From contig CP136065.1 in the NCBI GenBank assembly GCA_032622095.1, forward strand, positions 208,856,151 through 208,920,150: 64,000 bases of DNA, read 5' to 3'. Positions 41,900 to 52,745 of the stretch are shown piece after piece (within the stretch, counting starts at the first letter, position 1; each line of letters begins with the position of its first letter). The position numbers and the translations under genes are program-made. The notes below the pieces were generated by a model. The model ran no database searches and was not told the DNA's origin. It saw nothing but the letters and a program-made list of their open reading frames with translations. This stretch comes from Siphonodentalium dalli. Lineage: Eukaryota; Mollusca; Scaphopoda; Gadilida; Siphonodentaliidae.

Positions 41900-42600
41900 T
41901 GATTTTAGAGTGTTCAATCTATCGCAGAATTGAGGAAAAATTAGGAAATGTTTGTTTTATAATACAACTCATAGGGCTGAAAAGCAGGCCTGCAGGTTTC
42001 AAAATTATGTGTAACCTATTTTTCATTCGCCTGGTTTGTGCTTAGGTAACCTATACCATAGGTTAGCAGGAGAGTTACACAAACTGTTATAATCACAACA
42101 ACTGGTATTATTAACTACTAGTACAGATGGACATCCGGCAACTCATTGAACTACCATAATAAATTTGAATGTCTCATTTTGGGACTTGATTTGAAGTGAG
42201 AATTAGTTGGCGTGAGACCTGCATTTATAAAACTTTGGCACGAACTGTTTTTTGTTCATGGCATTTTCATTTTAGATAACCTCCAGGTGAACTAAACGGT
42301 CATTCGCCTCAAATTTGCAGGCCTCTATAGAGTGCAGTTGATTCAATCTAGTGCTTCCACATGAAATATTAATGCTGTTTTTGCAAGTATGGTTGAAGAC
42401 GGTTTCGTCAAAAAGATGGTGAATGCTGTTTTCTCACGTTTGGTTGAAGGCGGTAAAAAGATGGTGACTTTTTTAAGTCATAGAAAAGTTTAACCCAGTA
42501 GCATAAGGAACCTCGTATAATATTCAAAGAATGGTTACTGTGAATAATGAATTAATCAACCAGCTTCTCAATCATAAGTGATCAAATAATATCATTATAT
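41900..42600. other. No gene seen; short direct repeat
   Basis: Holds a small duplicated motif near 42390-42460 (GTTGAAGACGGTTTCG and GTTGAAGGCGGT, each followed by AAAAAGATGGTGA). TAACCTATACCATAGGTTA near 42050 is a short palindrome. No exon is supported. Confidence 0.45.
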
Positions 42601-42639
42601 ATATAGTATTTATGGGCATCCTTTCATTAAACATATTCA

Positions 42640-42920
42640 AGATGTCTTGATAGCGGTGAACGATAGATCTTGGTGATGGAGACGTCTTTGGTAGTCTTTG
42701 GTGTGAGACACGTATGTAGCATGTCTTGTAGACATTTTGGGGCAAATTTGAATAGGTAGACATACCCATGACGTCTTCAATATGTCTTGATACCGGTGAA
42801 CTATAGGTCTTGGTGATGAAAATGTCTTTAGTAGGAGACGCGTATGTTGCACATCTTTTTTAGTAAATATGGAGTAGGTAGACATAACCAAGATATCTTC
42901 AACACGTCTTGATGGAACAT
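42640..42920. repeat. Tandem repeat, unit about 135 bp, two copies plus a partial
   Basis: GTCTTGATAGCGGTGAACGA and GTCTTGATACCGGTGAACTA start the first two units, each followed by TAGATCTTGGTGATG or TAGGTCTTGGTGATG and ending in GGTAGACATA-type sequence. Opposite-strand frames over it follow from the repeat. Confidence 0.8.
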
Positions 42921-43046
42921 ATTCACAAGGCATTTGTCTGGGCAAGTGATGCATTGGCATAAGGATTATAACAGGATACCATACATTTTCGTCCTAAGAG
43001 AACTTATTTCTTGAAAGACGTTTAACAACAACAATGAAATACTTAC

Positions 43047-43207
43047 TGTGAAGTCATTACTGCTTTTGACGATTTTCACCTGAAAGTTCTTTTGACAGCA
43101 GGCACAATTATTAGGGCACATAAAACAGAAATAACAAGGGCAACACGTATAAGAGCAACAACATGCTTTCAACTTGTAGAAAAAACTGCATGCATTACTC
43201 ACGGACA
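43047..43207 (-). CDS. Internal exon encoding a Cys-rich segment
   Basis: On the - strand the acceptor ataattttcag (ending at 43208) and donor ACA|GTAAGTAT (43046 downward) bound a 161-nt exon: SVSNACSFFYKLKACCCSYT, CCPCYFCFMCPNNCACCQKN, FQVKIVKSSNDFT. It has thirteen Cys in about 30 residues with aromatics between them. Such clusters can be S-acylated membrane anchors or metal-binding loops. Both splice sites are strong and the frame is open throughout. The partner exons are not located. I do not recognise the protein. Confidence 0.55.
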
Positions 43208-43924
43208 CTGAAAATTATTCTATTTATTCTTTTCTCCCTTCCATATTTCCTCAGAACAGAAACAAGAAATTCTGAAATAAATATAAAATATCTTGAAGAT
43301 CTTTAAAAAGTTATAACAGGACCTAAGAATTGTTAATAAAATAAATTTGATCAATTAAAGGATTGTTCTACTTGTATTAGGCATGGCAAGCCATTAAATT
43401 TGAGACGAACGACAATTCAGTTCACCTGGATGTTACCTAAAATGCCGCGAACTAAAGACAGGTCGGGCTAGTTTTCTGTATGGTAGGTCTTGCGATCAAT
43501 GATTCTCACTTTAATTATTGGTCAATAAAGTCACAAAATGTGTTACCTAATCACAAAGCAGGCAAACTAAAATAGATTTCACATATTGTTTAATATGTAG
43601 GCCTGGCAAGGGTTCTGGGCAAATTCAAGTGGGAAAAAATTGCACTCTAGAGGCTTGTAATTGGGAATATATAGAGAACATAGGAAACAAACATTTTTAT
43701 TGTGAAACTCAGTGTATTCAAAGAGTTCAATGTATTTATTAGACTCCTTATTTCTATTTTATTCAAATGGAGCGAAAGGGTTAGAAAATCAGCATAAAAT
43801 GAAAGGGATTCTGATATATTGTTCAGGAAATACATAGTTTCTGTGAATTGGAAATTTCCAACAAACTTAAAACTTATATATCACATCTCCATATAATATG
43901 AGAAATCCAATATAATTTTTCTGT

Positions 43925-44335
43925 GTGTCGGGGGGGAAAAACAATTTATCTCAGAAATTTCTGTTCAAGACAACTCATCTACAGTTTATAGGGATGACAC
44001 ATCTGAAGAAGGCAAGACAAGTAGCGCAGATCACGAACCATTTGGTGACCAGGTTGATCTCGTTAAACTCAACAGTCAGCACAAAAACTTAATACAAAGA
44101 CAATGGAACTTCAGAACGGATTGGTGCAAGTGCAACCAGACGATTGCATCAGTAATGAGGATCACTATTCTATACCCATCCAGGATGACCAAGAGATAAA
44201 CAGATAACTGACAAACAAGCTGAATGTTTTGTGTGACCTGTCCCATCTCACCTGGGCAGGGATGTTTTAATATTCAGGCAGATCAGTACAATTTCCTAAA
44301 CAAGTTAACAAATGAGTTCAAAAGACATGCCATTG
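43925..44335 (+). pseudogene. Coiled-coil-like exon, array copy 1
   Basis: DDTSEEGKTSSADHEPFGDQ then VDLVKLN is in the frame used by the better copies, after which the frame shifts (QRQWNFRTDW). The 3' part (CTGAATGTTTTGTGTGACC; GGGCAGGGATGTTT) is recognisable but broken by a TAA. The acceptor region is replaced by a poly-G run. Confidence 0.55.
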
Positions 44336-44414
44336 TTAAAACAAGACAATATTGAATGTTTTCATATAGAGATTATTAGGGAATTCCCAATCTGACATCT
44401 ACTTTCAGATAATC

Positions 44415-44800
44415 AATAATTTTTCTGTGTCAGGGGAAAACAAATTAACTTACAAATTTCTGGTCAAAACAGCTTATTTCCAGTTCATATCGATGACACA
44501 CCTGAAGAAGGAAAGACAAGACAGTTCATATCGATGACACCTGCAGAAGAAAATACAAAGATCAGAAACCATTTGGAGACCACGTTGATCTAATTAAACT
44601 CAGCATGAAGACAATGGAACTTCAGAATGGACTGGCACAGGTGCAACCAGACGAATGAGTCAGTAATGAGAATCAATATTCTATACCCATCCAGGGCGAC
44701 CAATACATAAACAAACAACTGATTAATAAGCTGAATGCTTTTTGTGACCTCACCTTGTTTAAATGTTCAGGCAGATCAGGACAATTTCCTTAACGAGTTA
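44415..44800 (+). pseudogene. Coiled-coil-like exon, array copy 2
   Basis: Contains the exon start duplicated within itself (AGTTCATATCGATGACAC at 44482 and 44521), then MELQNGLAQVQPDE-stop. The stop and internal duplication are shared with copy 4, so these two copies are more closely related to each other than to copies 3 and 5. Confidence 0.55.
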
Positions 44801-45064
44801 ACAAAATGGGTTCCAACAAAGTTCTGTTATAAAACAAGTTCAAAAGACATGCCATTGTTAAAACTGAAAACAATTTTGAATGTTCTCATATAGCTATTAT
44901 TACTTACATATGAATGGGAATTCATATCTTTGTTCAGAAAATAAAATACTTTATGATAATTGGGAACTTCCTACCAACTTTTATAAAGGCATCTCCATAA
45001 TACAAGAAATCAAACAATGAGATTTAAAGTTCCCAAGCTGACATCTTCTACTTTCAAATAATAT

Positions 45065-45570
45065 AAATTTTTCCTGTCAGGGGAAAACAAATTAACTTAC
45101 AAATCTCTCATAAAAACTGCTCATCTACAGTTCATATCGATGACACGCCTGAAGCAGGAAATACAAGGAGCGCAGATCACGAACCATTTGGTGACCAGGT
45201 TGATCTTGTTAAACTCAACATCAGACACTAAAACTAAACACGAAGACAATAAGACAATGGAACTTCAGAACAGATTGGCGCAGGTGCAACCAGACACTCA
45301 TTAAACTCAACACTCAGGCACGAAAACTGCATGCAAAGACAATGGAACTTCAGAACAGATTGGCGCAAGCAGACGAATGCATCAGTAATGAGGAGCACTA
45401 TTCTATATCCATCCAGGATGACCACGATATAAACAAACAACTGACTAAAAAGCTGAATGCTTTGTGTGACTCATCCCATCTCACCTGGGCAGGAATGTTT
45501 GAATGTTCAGGCAGATCAGGACAATTTCCTGAAGGAGTAAACAAAATGTGTTCCAACGAAGTTCTGTTAT
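45065..45570 (+). CDS. Coiled-coil-like terminal exon, array copy 3
   Basis: The longest frame is in the 3' half: KLNTQARKLHAKTMELQNRL, AQADECISNEEHYSISIQDD, HDINKQLTKKLNALCDSSHL, TWAGMFECSGRSGQFPEGVN and a TAA at 45570. A heptad-like M-E-L-Q-N-x-L ... I-N-K-Q-L-x-K-K-L-N-A-L pattern suggests a coiled coil. The 5' half contains a small internal repeat and a stop before the KLNTQ stretch, so this copy is open only from about 45300. Upstream acceptor ttcctgtcag is present at 45081. Family unknown. Confidence 0.45.
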
Positions 45571-45833
45571 AAAATGAGTTTAAAAGACATGCCATTGTTA
45601 AACCTGTAAAAAAAAATTGAATGTTCTCATTTAGCTATTATGACTTACACATGGAAGTGAATTCATATCTTTTGTTCAGAAAATAAAATACTTTCTGTGA
45701 ATTGGGAACTTCATACAAACTTATATATCTCCATATTACGAGAAATCAAATGGTGTGGTTTAAAGTTCCCAAGCTTACATCTTCTTTCAGATAAGGCCAC
45801 ACAAAATCAATGGTTTGTTTCTCAGGCGCGCGC

Positions 45834-47015
45834 GCATGCCCCCAAAACACCGCGCATTTAACATTTTATCGCGTTTGCAAAAAATGAAGAAAAATCTTTT
45901 TCGATCTCGCGCGGAACGGCAATCGAGTGTACCCGAATTTCCTGTGCTTCCGGTGCGTTTGTATTATTTTTTCGACTTTGAACAATTTCATGCCACTTCT
46001 AAGCATACATATCAAGCATTTGACGGCTATTTTGCTAGATTGGACGGTCATATCTGATTATAATGAAGCTGGCACACTAATTGAGCTATTACGGGACCAG
46101 ACAACAAAACTTAAAGTCGTCATCGATGTGAAAAATGTGGAGCTTGACGATCTCGAAATCGAATGTTTTGTGGGCACGAACAGAACTGATGACCGTGAAT
46201 TCCAGCGGGTGGCGCATTATGTGGCGCTGTCTGTTGCTGTTAAAGACATTGTTGAGGAATTTGGAAAATATTTCAAGTTCAAACTATCTGAATCATCTGA
46301 CAAGAAAAATGACAATAAAAACCGAACTGAAGATGCCTTCAAAATGCTCATGGACAAGTCTAAACATAGACAAGATACAGTTTTTCTCCCCGAGAAGGTG
46401 GATGGAGGAAATTCTAAATGCCGACTCTTCAATGACATCATTGACATGCTCGAAAAAAAACAATGTCGGTTGGACGGCTGACGCTGTCACCACAATTGGC
46501 AAACCGGGTTATTCAAAATCTTCACCGGTTTGAAATACGACGACCCAAAAGGTCACAGACATGCCGTGCAGAAAATATCCCAAGAAAAGTTGTCATCTTT
46601 GGAGTCTGAAGTAGACAGATTCACAGATGCACCATGGATGAAGACCAAACAATGGCAACCGGTACATGAGGGCGTGGTGGAAGTGTTAGACCTTGTGCAC
46701 AAATACATTGTTTATCTTAGAAAAAAATTGGATGAAGTTCAGCAGTCCCACACGTGTGAAGATGTTGTGCGATCCGCTGCCGATTCACAGCTGTTAGTTG
46801 TCATCAAACCGAGTCATTTAGTAAAGCCGACTGTTGCTGCTAGTTATGCTAAATTGAATTCAGAACTGTCAACAGTGTCGTACTACGAAAAACTGAACCT
46901 TGATGAATTTACACCTGAAGATACTCGAGAGCGCAGACACTATTTGGAGAATATCAACCAGGGATTGAACTTCATAGGGTCATATCTGACATATAAAATA
47001 AATCTTCTTCCTTAA
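45834..47015 (+). pseudogene. Unknown ~390-residue protein carried by the TIR element, frameshifted
   Basis: Begins at an ATG just inside the left TIR (MPPKHRAFNILSRLQKMKKN; the ATG codon is at about 45836) with a basic N-terminus. It shifts frame near 46040, runs from YNEAGTLIELLRDQTTKLKV to DIIDMLEKK at 46455, shifts at an A8 run, and resumes (FTGLKYDDPKG) to the stop at 47013-47015. Features seen are a Lys/Asp/Asn-rich hydrophilic linker (SDKKNDNKNRTEDAF), helical C-terminal segments (SLESEVDRFTDAPW, VVEVLDLVHKYIVYLRKKLD) and N-V-G-W-T-A-D in the bridging frame. No DDE, RVE, YqaJ or zinc-finger motif. Only two breaks in about 390 codons imply recent inactivation or sequencing error in the homopolymer. 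Confidence 0.55.
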
Positions 47016-47249
47016 TAATTGCCACTGTTGAATGTCAATTGATATCGAGACCTGCCAAGCAGTGATGATGTGGTATCTTTGCTAGAGTGACATTAAATCA
47101 ATCAATCGTACTTGTAAGTGAATACTCCTGTTTCTGTAATACACAAGTGGGATGAGACACCTGAAAGAGAGACTAGTTAAAATAATATGACAGATTGTAC
47201 CCCTGGGCTGGTATTTAGGTTATCAATAACAGGATAGAGTGTTCAATTC

Positions 47250-47350
47250 AAGCAGTCAAATTTAGGGGAAAATACCATTTAATATAATAAAGATGAACAG
47301 TGTTCATCCTTATTATATTAAATGGTATGTTTCGCTAAAATTGACTGCTT
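47250..47350. repeat. 101-bp hairpin inside the TIR element
   Basis: Arms of 49 nt (AAGCAGTCAAATTTAGGGGA and AATACCATTTAATATAATAA on the left, the inverse on the right) with about five mismatches and a 3-nt loop. It lies downstream of the element's coding region, in the place of a 3' end. Confidence 0.88.
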
Positions 47351-47469
47351 GCTGCAGTGTTAGTAGCCCATGATAAAAAAAAAAATAAAAAAAAATTTAA
47401 AACGCCCTCCCTCATGCATTTAAAAAAAAAATGCCTGAGAAACAAAACATTGAGTTTGTGTGGCCTAAT

Positions 47470-47880
47470 ATATAATTTTTCTGTGTCAAAGGAACACAAA
47501 TTAAATTTATGGCCAAAACTGCTTATCTACAGTTCATATCGATGACACACCTGAAGAAGAAAGACAAGAAGACAGTTCATATCGATGACACCTGCAGAAG
47601 AAAATACAAAGATCAGAAACCATTTGGAGACCACGTTGATCTAATTAAACTCAGCATGAAGACAATGGAACTTCAGAATGGACTGGCACAGGTGCAACCA
47701 GACGAATGAGTCAGTAATGAGAATCAATATTCTATACCCATCCAGGGCGACCAATATATAAACAAACAACTGATTAACAAGCTAAATGCTTTGTGTGACT
47801 GTTCCCATCTCACCTGGGCAGGAATGTTTGAATGTTCAGGCAGATCAGGACAATTTTCTAACAAGTTAACAAATGAGTTC
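47470..47880 (+). pseudogene. Coiled-coil-like exon, array copy 4, split from its acceptor by a TIR element
   Basis: The exon body from GTGTCAAAGGAACACAAATT through MELQNGLAQVQPDE-stop matches copy 2. Its intron 3' end lies at about 45770-45791, on the far side of the 1671-bp element. Removing the element restores CAGATAATATATAATTTTTC, as in neighbouring copies. Confidence 0.6.
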
Positions 47881-48114
47881 AAAAGATATGCCATTGATAA
47901 AAAATGAAAACAATTTTGAATGTTCTCATTTAGCTATTATTACTTACACATGAAAGGGAATTCTGATCTTTTATTCAGAAAATAAAATAGTTTCTGTGAA
48001 TTGGGAACTTCCTACCAACCTTTATAAAGGCATCTCCATAATACGAGAAATCAAATGGTGTGGTTTAAAGTTCCCAAGCTGTCATCTTCTACTTTCAGAT
48101 ATTATATAATTGTT

Positions 48115-48462
48115 CCTGTCAGGGGAAAACAGATTAACTTACAAATTTCTGGTCAAAACAGCTTATTTCCAGTTCATATCGATGACACCTGTAGAGGAAA
48201 TACCAGGAGCGCAGATCACGAACCATTTGGTGACCAGGTTGATCTCGTTAAACTCAACACTCAGGCACGAAAACTGCATGCAAAGACAATGGAACTTCAG
48301 AACGGATTGGCGCAGGTGCAACCAGACGAATGTGTCAGTAATGAGAATCAATATTCTATATCCATCCAGGATGACCACGATATAAACAAATCTATTTGCG
48401 AATTCAACATTAGGATAATCAATTGCATCTGGTACATCAGGTCATTCAAGTGCAGTGATTAA
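48115..48462 (+). CDS. Coiled-coil-like exon, array copy 5
   Basis: Acceptor attgttcctgtcag ends about 48121. The frame reads GKQINLQISGQNSLFPVHID, DTCRGNTRSADHEPFGDQVD, LVKLNTQARKLHAKTMELQN, GLAQVQPDECVSNENQYSIS and IQDDHDINK, before leaving the family (SICEFNIRIINCIWY) to a TAA. It is the most complete 5' half of the array and shares the central segment with copy 3. Units repeat about every 450-650 bp with their introns. Confidence 0.5.
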   Translation, partial: PVRGKQINLQISGQNSLFPVHIDDTCRGNTRSADHEPFGDQVDLVKLNTQARKLHAKTMELQNGLAQVQPDECVSNENQYSISIQDDHDINKSICEFNIRIINCIWYIRSFKCSD

Positions 48463-48700
48463 ATTGAAAGCAGCAAGCTTACGTGAATGAACAATGCAGG
48501 ATACAGTCGATTGGGAAGACAGACAAATTTGAGGTGATCAACGAGGAACTATGTTTCAATCATAACATGTTTGTAACATCAACCCAACAGGAGTTGATGG
48601 ACAGCCAATGAAGGGCATATGCTGTGGCTCATATTTTAAACTTCTAAAACTTGCCCTGATAGCTGGAAGAATATTTCAAAATCAGTCAAGCACAAGTTAA

Positions 48701-48914
48701 CCCTTCCACGACTGGAGCTTCCTGAAATTTAGTCTCCTAAGGAGACTTGCATATACAAGATAATACAATGGCCTAACAATATTTACCTTGACATGTACGC
48801 TAGTGGCATTCTCCTATATATGCGAGGCTCCCTATGGGAGACTCCCATATATAACATAATGCATTGGCTTAGTATCCTTAATGCTGCATCAGATCAGCTC
48901 ATGGCATCGAAGGT
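48701..48914. mobile_element. TTAA-flanked MITE of the piggyBac-like family, small form
   Basis: CCCTTCCACGACTGGAGCTT at the left next to TTAA (48697-48700); the right end GGCATCGAAGGT is followed by TTAA (48915-48918). The centre holds two short palindromes built on TATATATGCGAGGCTCCC and CTTGCATATACAAGATAATA, as in the 24648 copy. Confidence 0.75.
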
Positions 48915-49080
48915 TTAACAAGGTTGTAACTAAATGAGGTTCTAACGAAGTTCTGAAAAAAAACTTTGATTGTACTTATTTAGTTATTATTACTCACATG
49001 CGACTTGATGTCAAACTTATTGTATTTAGGATGCTAGCCCTGAAACTTTTGATCAATAGAGTTCTGCATCTAGTTGGATC

Positions 49081-49302
49081 TCAATCTGTACCATTCTCAT
49101 CCCTCTTATCAGATTTCAGCCTATTTACAAGAGACTCTATGATAGGATTTGGAGATATCTTCCTGATAGAGACAACACGATGTACACAATCATCAAAGTC
49201 CTTACTGCCAAATTCATCAGGATCTCCATATTCTTCTGATGAAGTATACACAATCTTGGCATCTGGAATGGTATGAGGAACAAATAGAGTTACAGATATC
49301 AA
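49081..49302 (-). CDS. Coding-like fragment of an unknown protein
   Basis: On the - strand an acidic, non-repetitive frame reads SEDELISVTLFVPHTIPDAK, IVYTSSEEYGDPDEFGSKDF, DDCVHRVVSIRKISPNPIIE, SLVNRLKSDKRDENGTD-stop. A TAG lies six codons before it and no strong acceptor is seen. Codon texture is protein-like and the opposite strand in this span is a weaker frame. It may be an exon whose splice sites have decayed. Confidence 0.35.
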   Translation of the reverse strand: MISVTLFVPHTIPDAKIVYTSSEEYGDPDEFGSKDFDDCVHRVVSIRKISPNPIIESLVNRLKSDKRDENGTD

Positions 49303-50019
49303 TTCATCTTCAGAACACTATCATATGATCTCGTATCAGGTCAAACCAAACTAGAGGCGTGACTTCCAATGGGCCTTTACTATTACAAAAACAATTGTCA
49401 AGTCAATAAGTGTGATAACTAAAATACGTCCAATCAATCTCATAATCGCTGGTTGCCGTGGTTTGTAAATATATGTGCCAAGTTACATAGATATTGACCA
49501 GGATAAGAAGGAGTACAAGCTTGCAAAAAATAACAAAATTACCTACACATATTCTCAAAATAAGTGTTCCTTTTAACGCGGTCCTCAGCCGTTTACAACG
49601 CGGTCGTAACGTCAATGCAACGCGTTCGTGGCGTTGATAATGCATTGAGTGTATGTTAGAACTGTGTTGAAGTTTAACGCTGACCGCATTGAAGTTTAAT
49701 GTGGACCGCGTTGAAGTTTAACGTGTTGCTCGGGAGTCTACGAGGTCGCGTAATGTCAGCGCTGAATTGCGTCAGCCTATTTTGTAGTATCTTTTAATTT
49801 GGTTTATTTACGTTCACATTTGAATAATTCCGTGTTGTTTTCCAACTCCCGGTCTCTGTTCGGACGGCATTCAAAATTATGTCGGAAAAATATCAAAGAC
49901 ACAATAAATGAAAGTGTCAATGACACTGTAGCTCAACTTGGAAAGGAAATAATTTAATGTATTACAGTCAATGGAGCGATTAGGAATGTGGAAAGTTGAA
50001 TGTCTAATACTAGTTTATA

Positions 50020-52200
50020 GACATGAAGAGAAAAGTAAAATCCAAGATGGCTGCTGGCGACCATGTTTTCGGCCGAATGACCCCAAAATGATTGTATCCC
50101 ATCTACATGTCATCGTTAACATCCATGACAAATTTTACGACGATCAGACTAAAGGTACGACCTGTAGCCTATGCTAAAGAATTTAGTCATACAAAGAGTA
50201 AAATCCAAGATGGCTGCTGGCGGCCATGTTTTTTGGCCGAATGACACCAAAATGACTCGTTCCCATCTACATGTCATTATTAACATCTATGACAAATTTT
50301 ATGACGATCAGACTAAAGGTACGACCTGTAGCCCATGCTAAAGAATTTAGTCATACAAAGAGTAAAATCCAATATTAACAACCATGACAAATTTCATGAT
50401 GATCAGACGAACAGTACGACCTGTGGCCCATGCTAATGGATTAAATTTTGAAATCCAAGATGGCCACTGGCGGCCATGTTTTTTGTCCGAATGACCCCAA
50501 AATGACTCGTTCCCATTTACATTCCAATTTCAACAGCCATGACAAATTTTATGATGATCAGACTAAATGTACGACCTGTAGCCCGTGCTAAAGGATTTAG
50601 TCATACAAAGAGTAAAATCAAAGATGGCTGCTGGCGGCCATGTTTTTCTGCCGAATGACCCCAAAATGACTCGTTCCCATCTAAATGTCATTATTAACAT
50701 TCACGACAAATTTTATGATGATCAGACTAAAGGTACAACCTGTAGCCCGTGCTAAAGGATTTAGTCATACAAAGAGTAAAATCCAAGATGGCTGCTGGCG
50801 ACCATGTTTTTTGGCCGAATGACCCCAAAATTACTCGTTCCCATCAACATGTCATTGTTAACATCCATGACAAATTTTATGATGATCAGACGAACAGTAC
50901 GACCTGTGGCCCGTGCTAATGGATTAAATTTTGAAATCCAAGATGGCCACTGGCGGCCATGTTTATTGGCCGAATGACCCCAAAATGACTTGTTCCCATC
51001 TACATTCCAATTTCAACAGCCATGACAAATTTTATGATGATCAGACTAAAGGTACGGCCTGTAGCCCGTGCTAAAGGATTTAGTCATACAAAGAGTAAAA
51101 TCCAAGATGGCTGCTGGCGGCCATGTTTTTTTGCCGATTGACCCCAAAATGACTCGTTCCCATCTACATGTCATTATTAACATTCTTGACAAATTTTATG
51201 ATGATCAGACTAAAAGTAGGACCTGTAGCCCGTGCTAAAGGATTTAGTCATACAAAGAGTAAAATCCAAGATGGCTGCTGGCGGCCATGTTTTTTGGCCG
51301 AATGACCCCAAAATTACTCGTTGCCATCTACATGTCAATATTAACATCCATGACAAATTTGATGATGATCAGACTAAAGGTACGACCTGTAGCCCGTGCT
51401 AAAGAATTTAGTCATACAAAGAGTAAAATCCAAGAAGGCTGCTGGCCGCCATGTTTTTTGGCCGAATGACCCCAAAATTACTCGTTCCCATCTACATGTC
51501 AATATTAACATCCATGACAAATTTCATGATGATCAGACGAACAGTACGACCTGTGGCCCGTGCTAATGGATTGAATTTTGAAATCCAAGATGGCCACTGG
51601 CGTCCATGTTTTTTGTCCGAATGACCCCAAAATGACTCGTTCCCATCTACATTCCAATTTCAACAGCCATGACAAATTTTATGATGATCGGACTAAAGGT
51701 ACGACCTGTAGCCCGTGCAAAAGGATTTAGTCATACAAAGAGTGAAATCAAAGATGCCTGCTGGCGGCCATGTTTTTTGGCCGAATGACCCCAAAATGAC
51801 TCGTTCCCATCTACATGTCATTATTAACATTCTTGACAAATTTTATGATGATCAGACTAAAAGTACGACCTGTAGCCCGTGCTAAAGAATTTAGTCATAC
51901 AAAGAGTAAAATCCAAGATGGCTGCTGGTGGCCATGTTTTTGGGCCGAATGACCCCAAAATTACTCGTTCCCATCTACATGTCAATATTAACATCCATGA
52001 CAAATTTCATGACGATCAGACAAACAGTACGCCCTGTAGCCCGTGCTAATGGATTGAATTTTGAAATGCAAGATGGCCACTGGCGGCCATGTTTTTTTAC
52101 CGAATGACCCCAAAATTAATCATTCTGGTCTAAATGTTGATGTCAACAGCTATGACAAATTTCATAATGATCCGACCAAAGGTACGACCTGTAGACTGCA
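50020..52200. repeat. 162-bp satellite array with A-A-B higher-order pattern
   Basis: About thirteen monomers of 162-164 bp. Core: AAAATCCAAGATGGCTGCTG, GCGGCCATGTTTTTTGGCCG, AATGACCCCAAAATGACTCG, ATGATGATCAGACTAAAGGT and ACGACCTGTAGCCCGTGCTA. Type A monomers begin GGATTTAGTCATACAAAGAG; type B monomers (50438, 50924, 51567, 52050) begin GGATTAAATTTTGAAATCC and have GATGGCCACTGGCGGCC. B recurs every third monomer (about 485 bp), once every fourth. Frames of 60-70 codons within it are chance. Confidence 0.92.
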
Positions 52201-52202
52201 TT

Positions 52203-52262
52203 GTTGACGCCTTACGTACACACGTACACACGTACACACGCACACACATACACACGGACGAC
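52203..52262. repeat. ACACACGT-type microsatellite
   Basis: A run of (ACGTACAC)n grading into ACACACGCACACACATACAC and ending GACGGACGAC. It follows the last satellite monomer directly. Confidence 0.9.
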
Positions 52263-52745
52263 GGACGACAAAGCCATGGCAATAGCTCAAACTTTACAAA
52301 GTAAAGTTGAGCTAATAAGCCTTTTAAGGGAAATAAGTTGTCCTGTTCCCAGTTGATAATATATAAATACTTATGAGTAAGCATTGGAATGCCCTGACAT
52401 GGCAGAGAATCGACAACATATTAGCATCACCGCCCTAATTAAATGGCCGACATGCACACTATCAAGACACACCTGTGCATTGTTAGGAAAAAATTCTGAA
52501 CTTTGCGGTATCTTTTAATTTTGTTTTATTACTTTCACATTTGAATAATTCCGTGATATTTTCCAACTCCTGGTCTCCGTTCCGATGCCGTTCAAAATAT
52601 TGGAAAAATATCAGACGACACAATAAATAAGCCCTTTACGGGAAATAAGTCGACCTGTTCCCGGTTGATAAAATGGATACTTATGAGGAAGTATTGGAAT
52701 GTCCAGACATACAGGGATCAACAACATATTAGCATCACCGCCATA

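Larger units (their letters stand above)
45795..47465. mobile_element. TIR element with TAA duplication (1671 bp), PIF/Harbinger-like ends, unknown cargo
   Basis: Thirty-three-base inverted ends: GGCCACACAAAATCAATGGT and TTTGTTTCTCAGGC at the left match the inverse of the right end with two or three changes. TAA lies immediately outside both ends (45792-45794, 47466-47468). A 3-bp TAA/TWA duplication and G-G-start ends are typical of PIF/Harbinger. The interior is one long but broken coding region (45834-47015) with no DDE transposase motifs I can see, plus a 101-bp hairpin near the right end. Confidence 0.85.
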
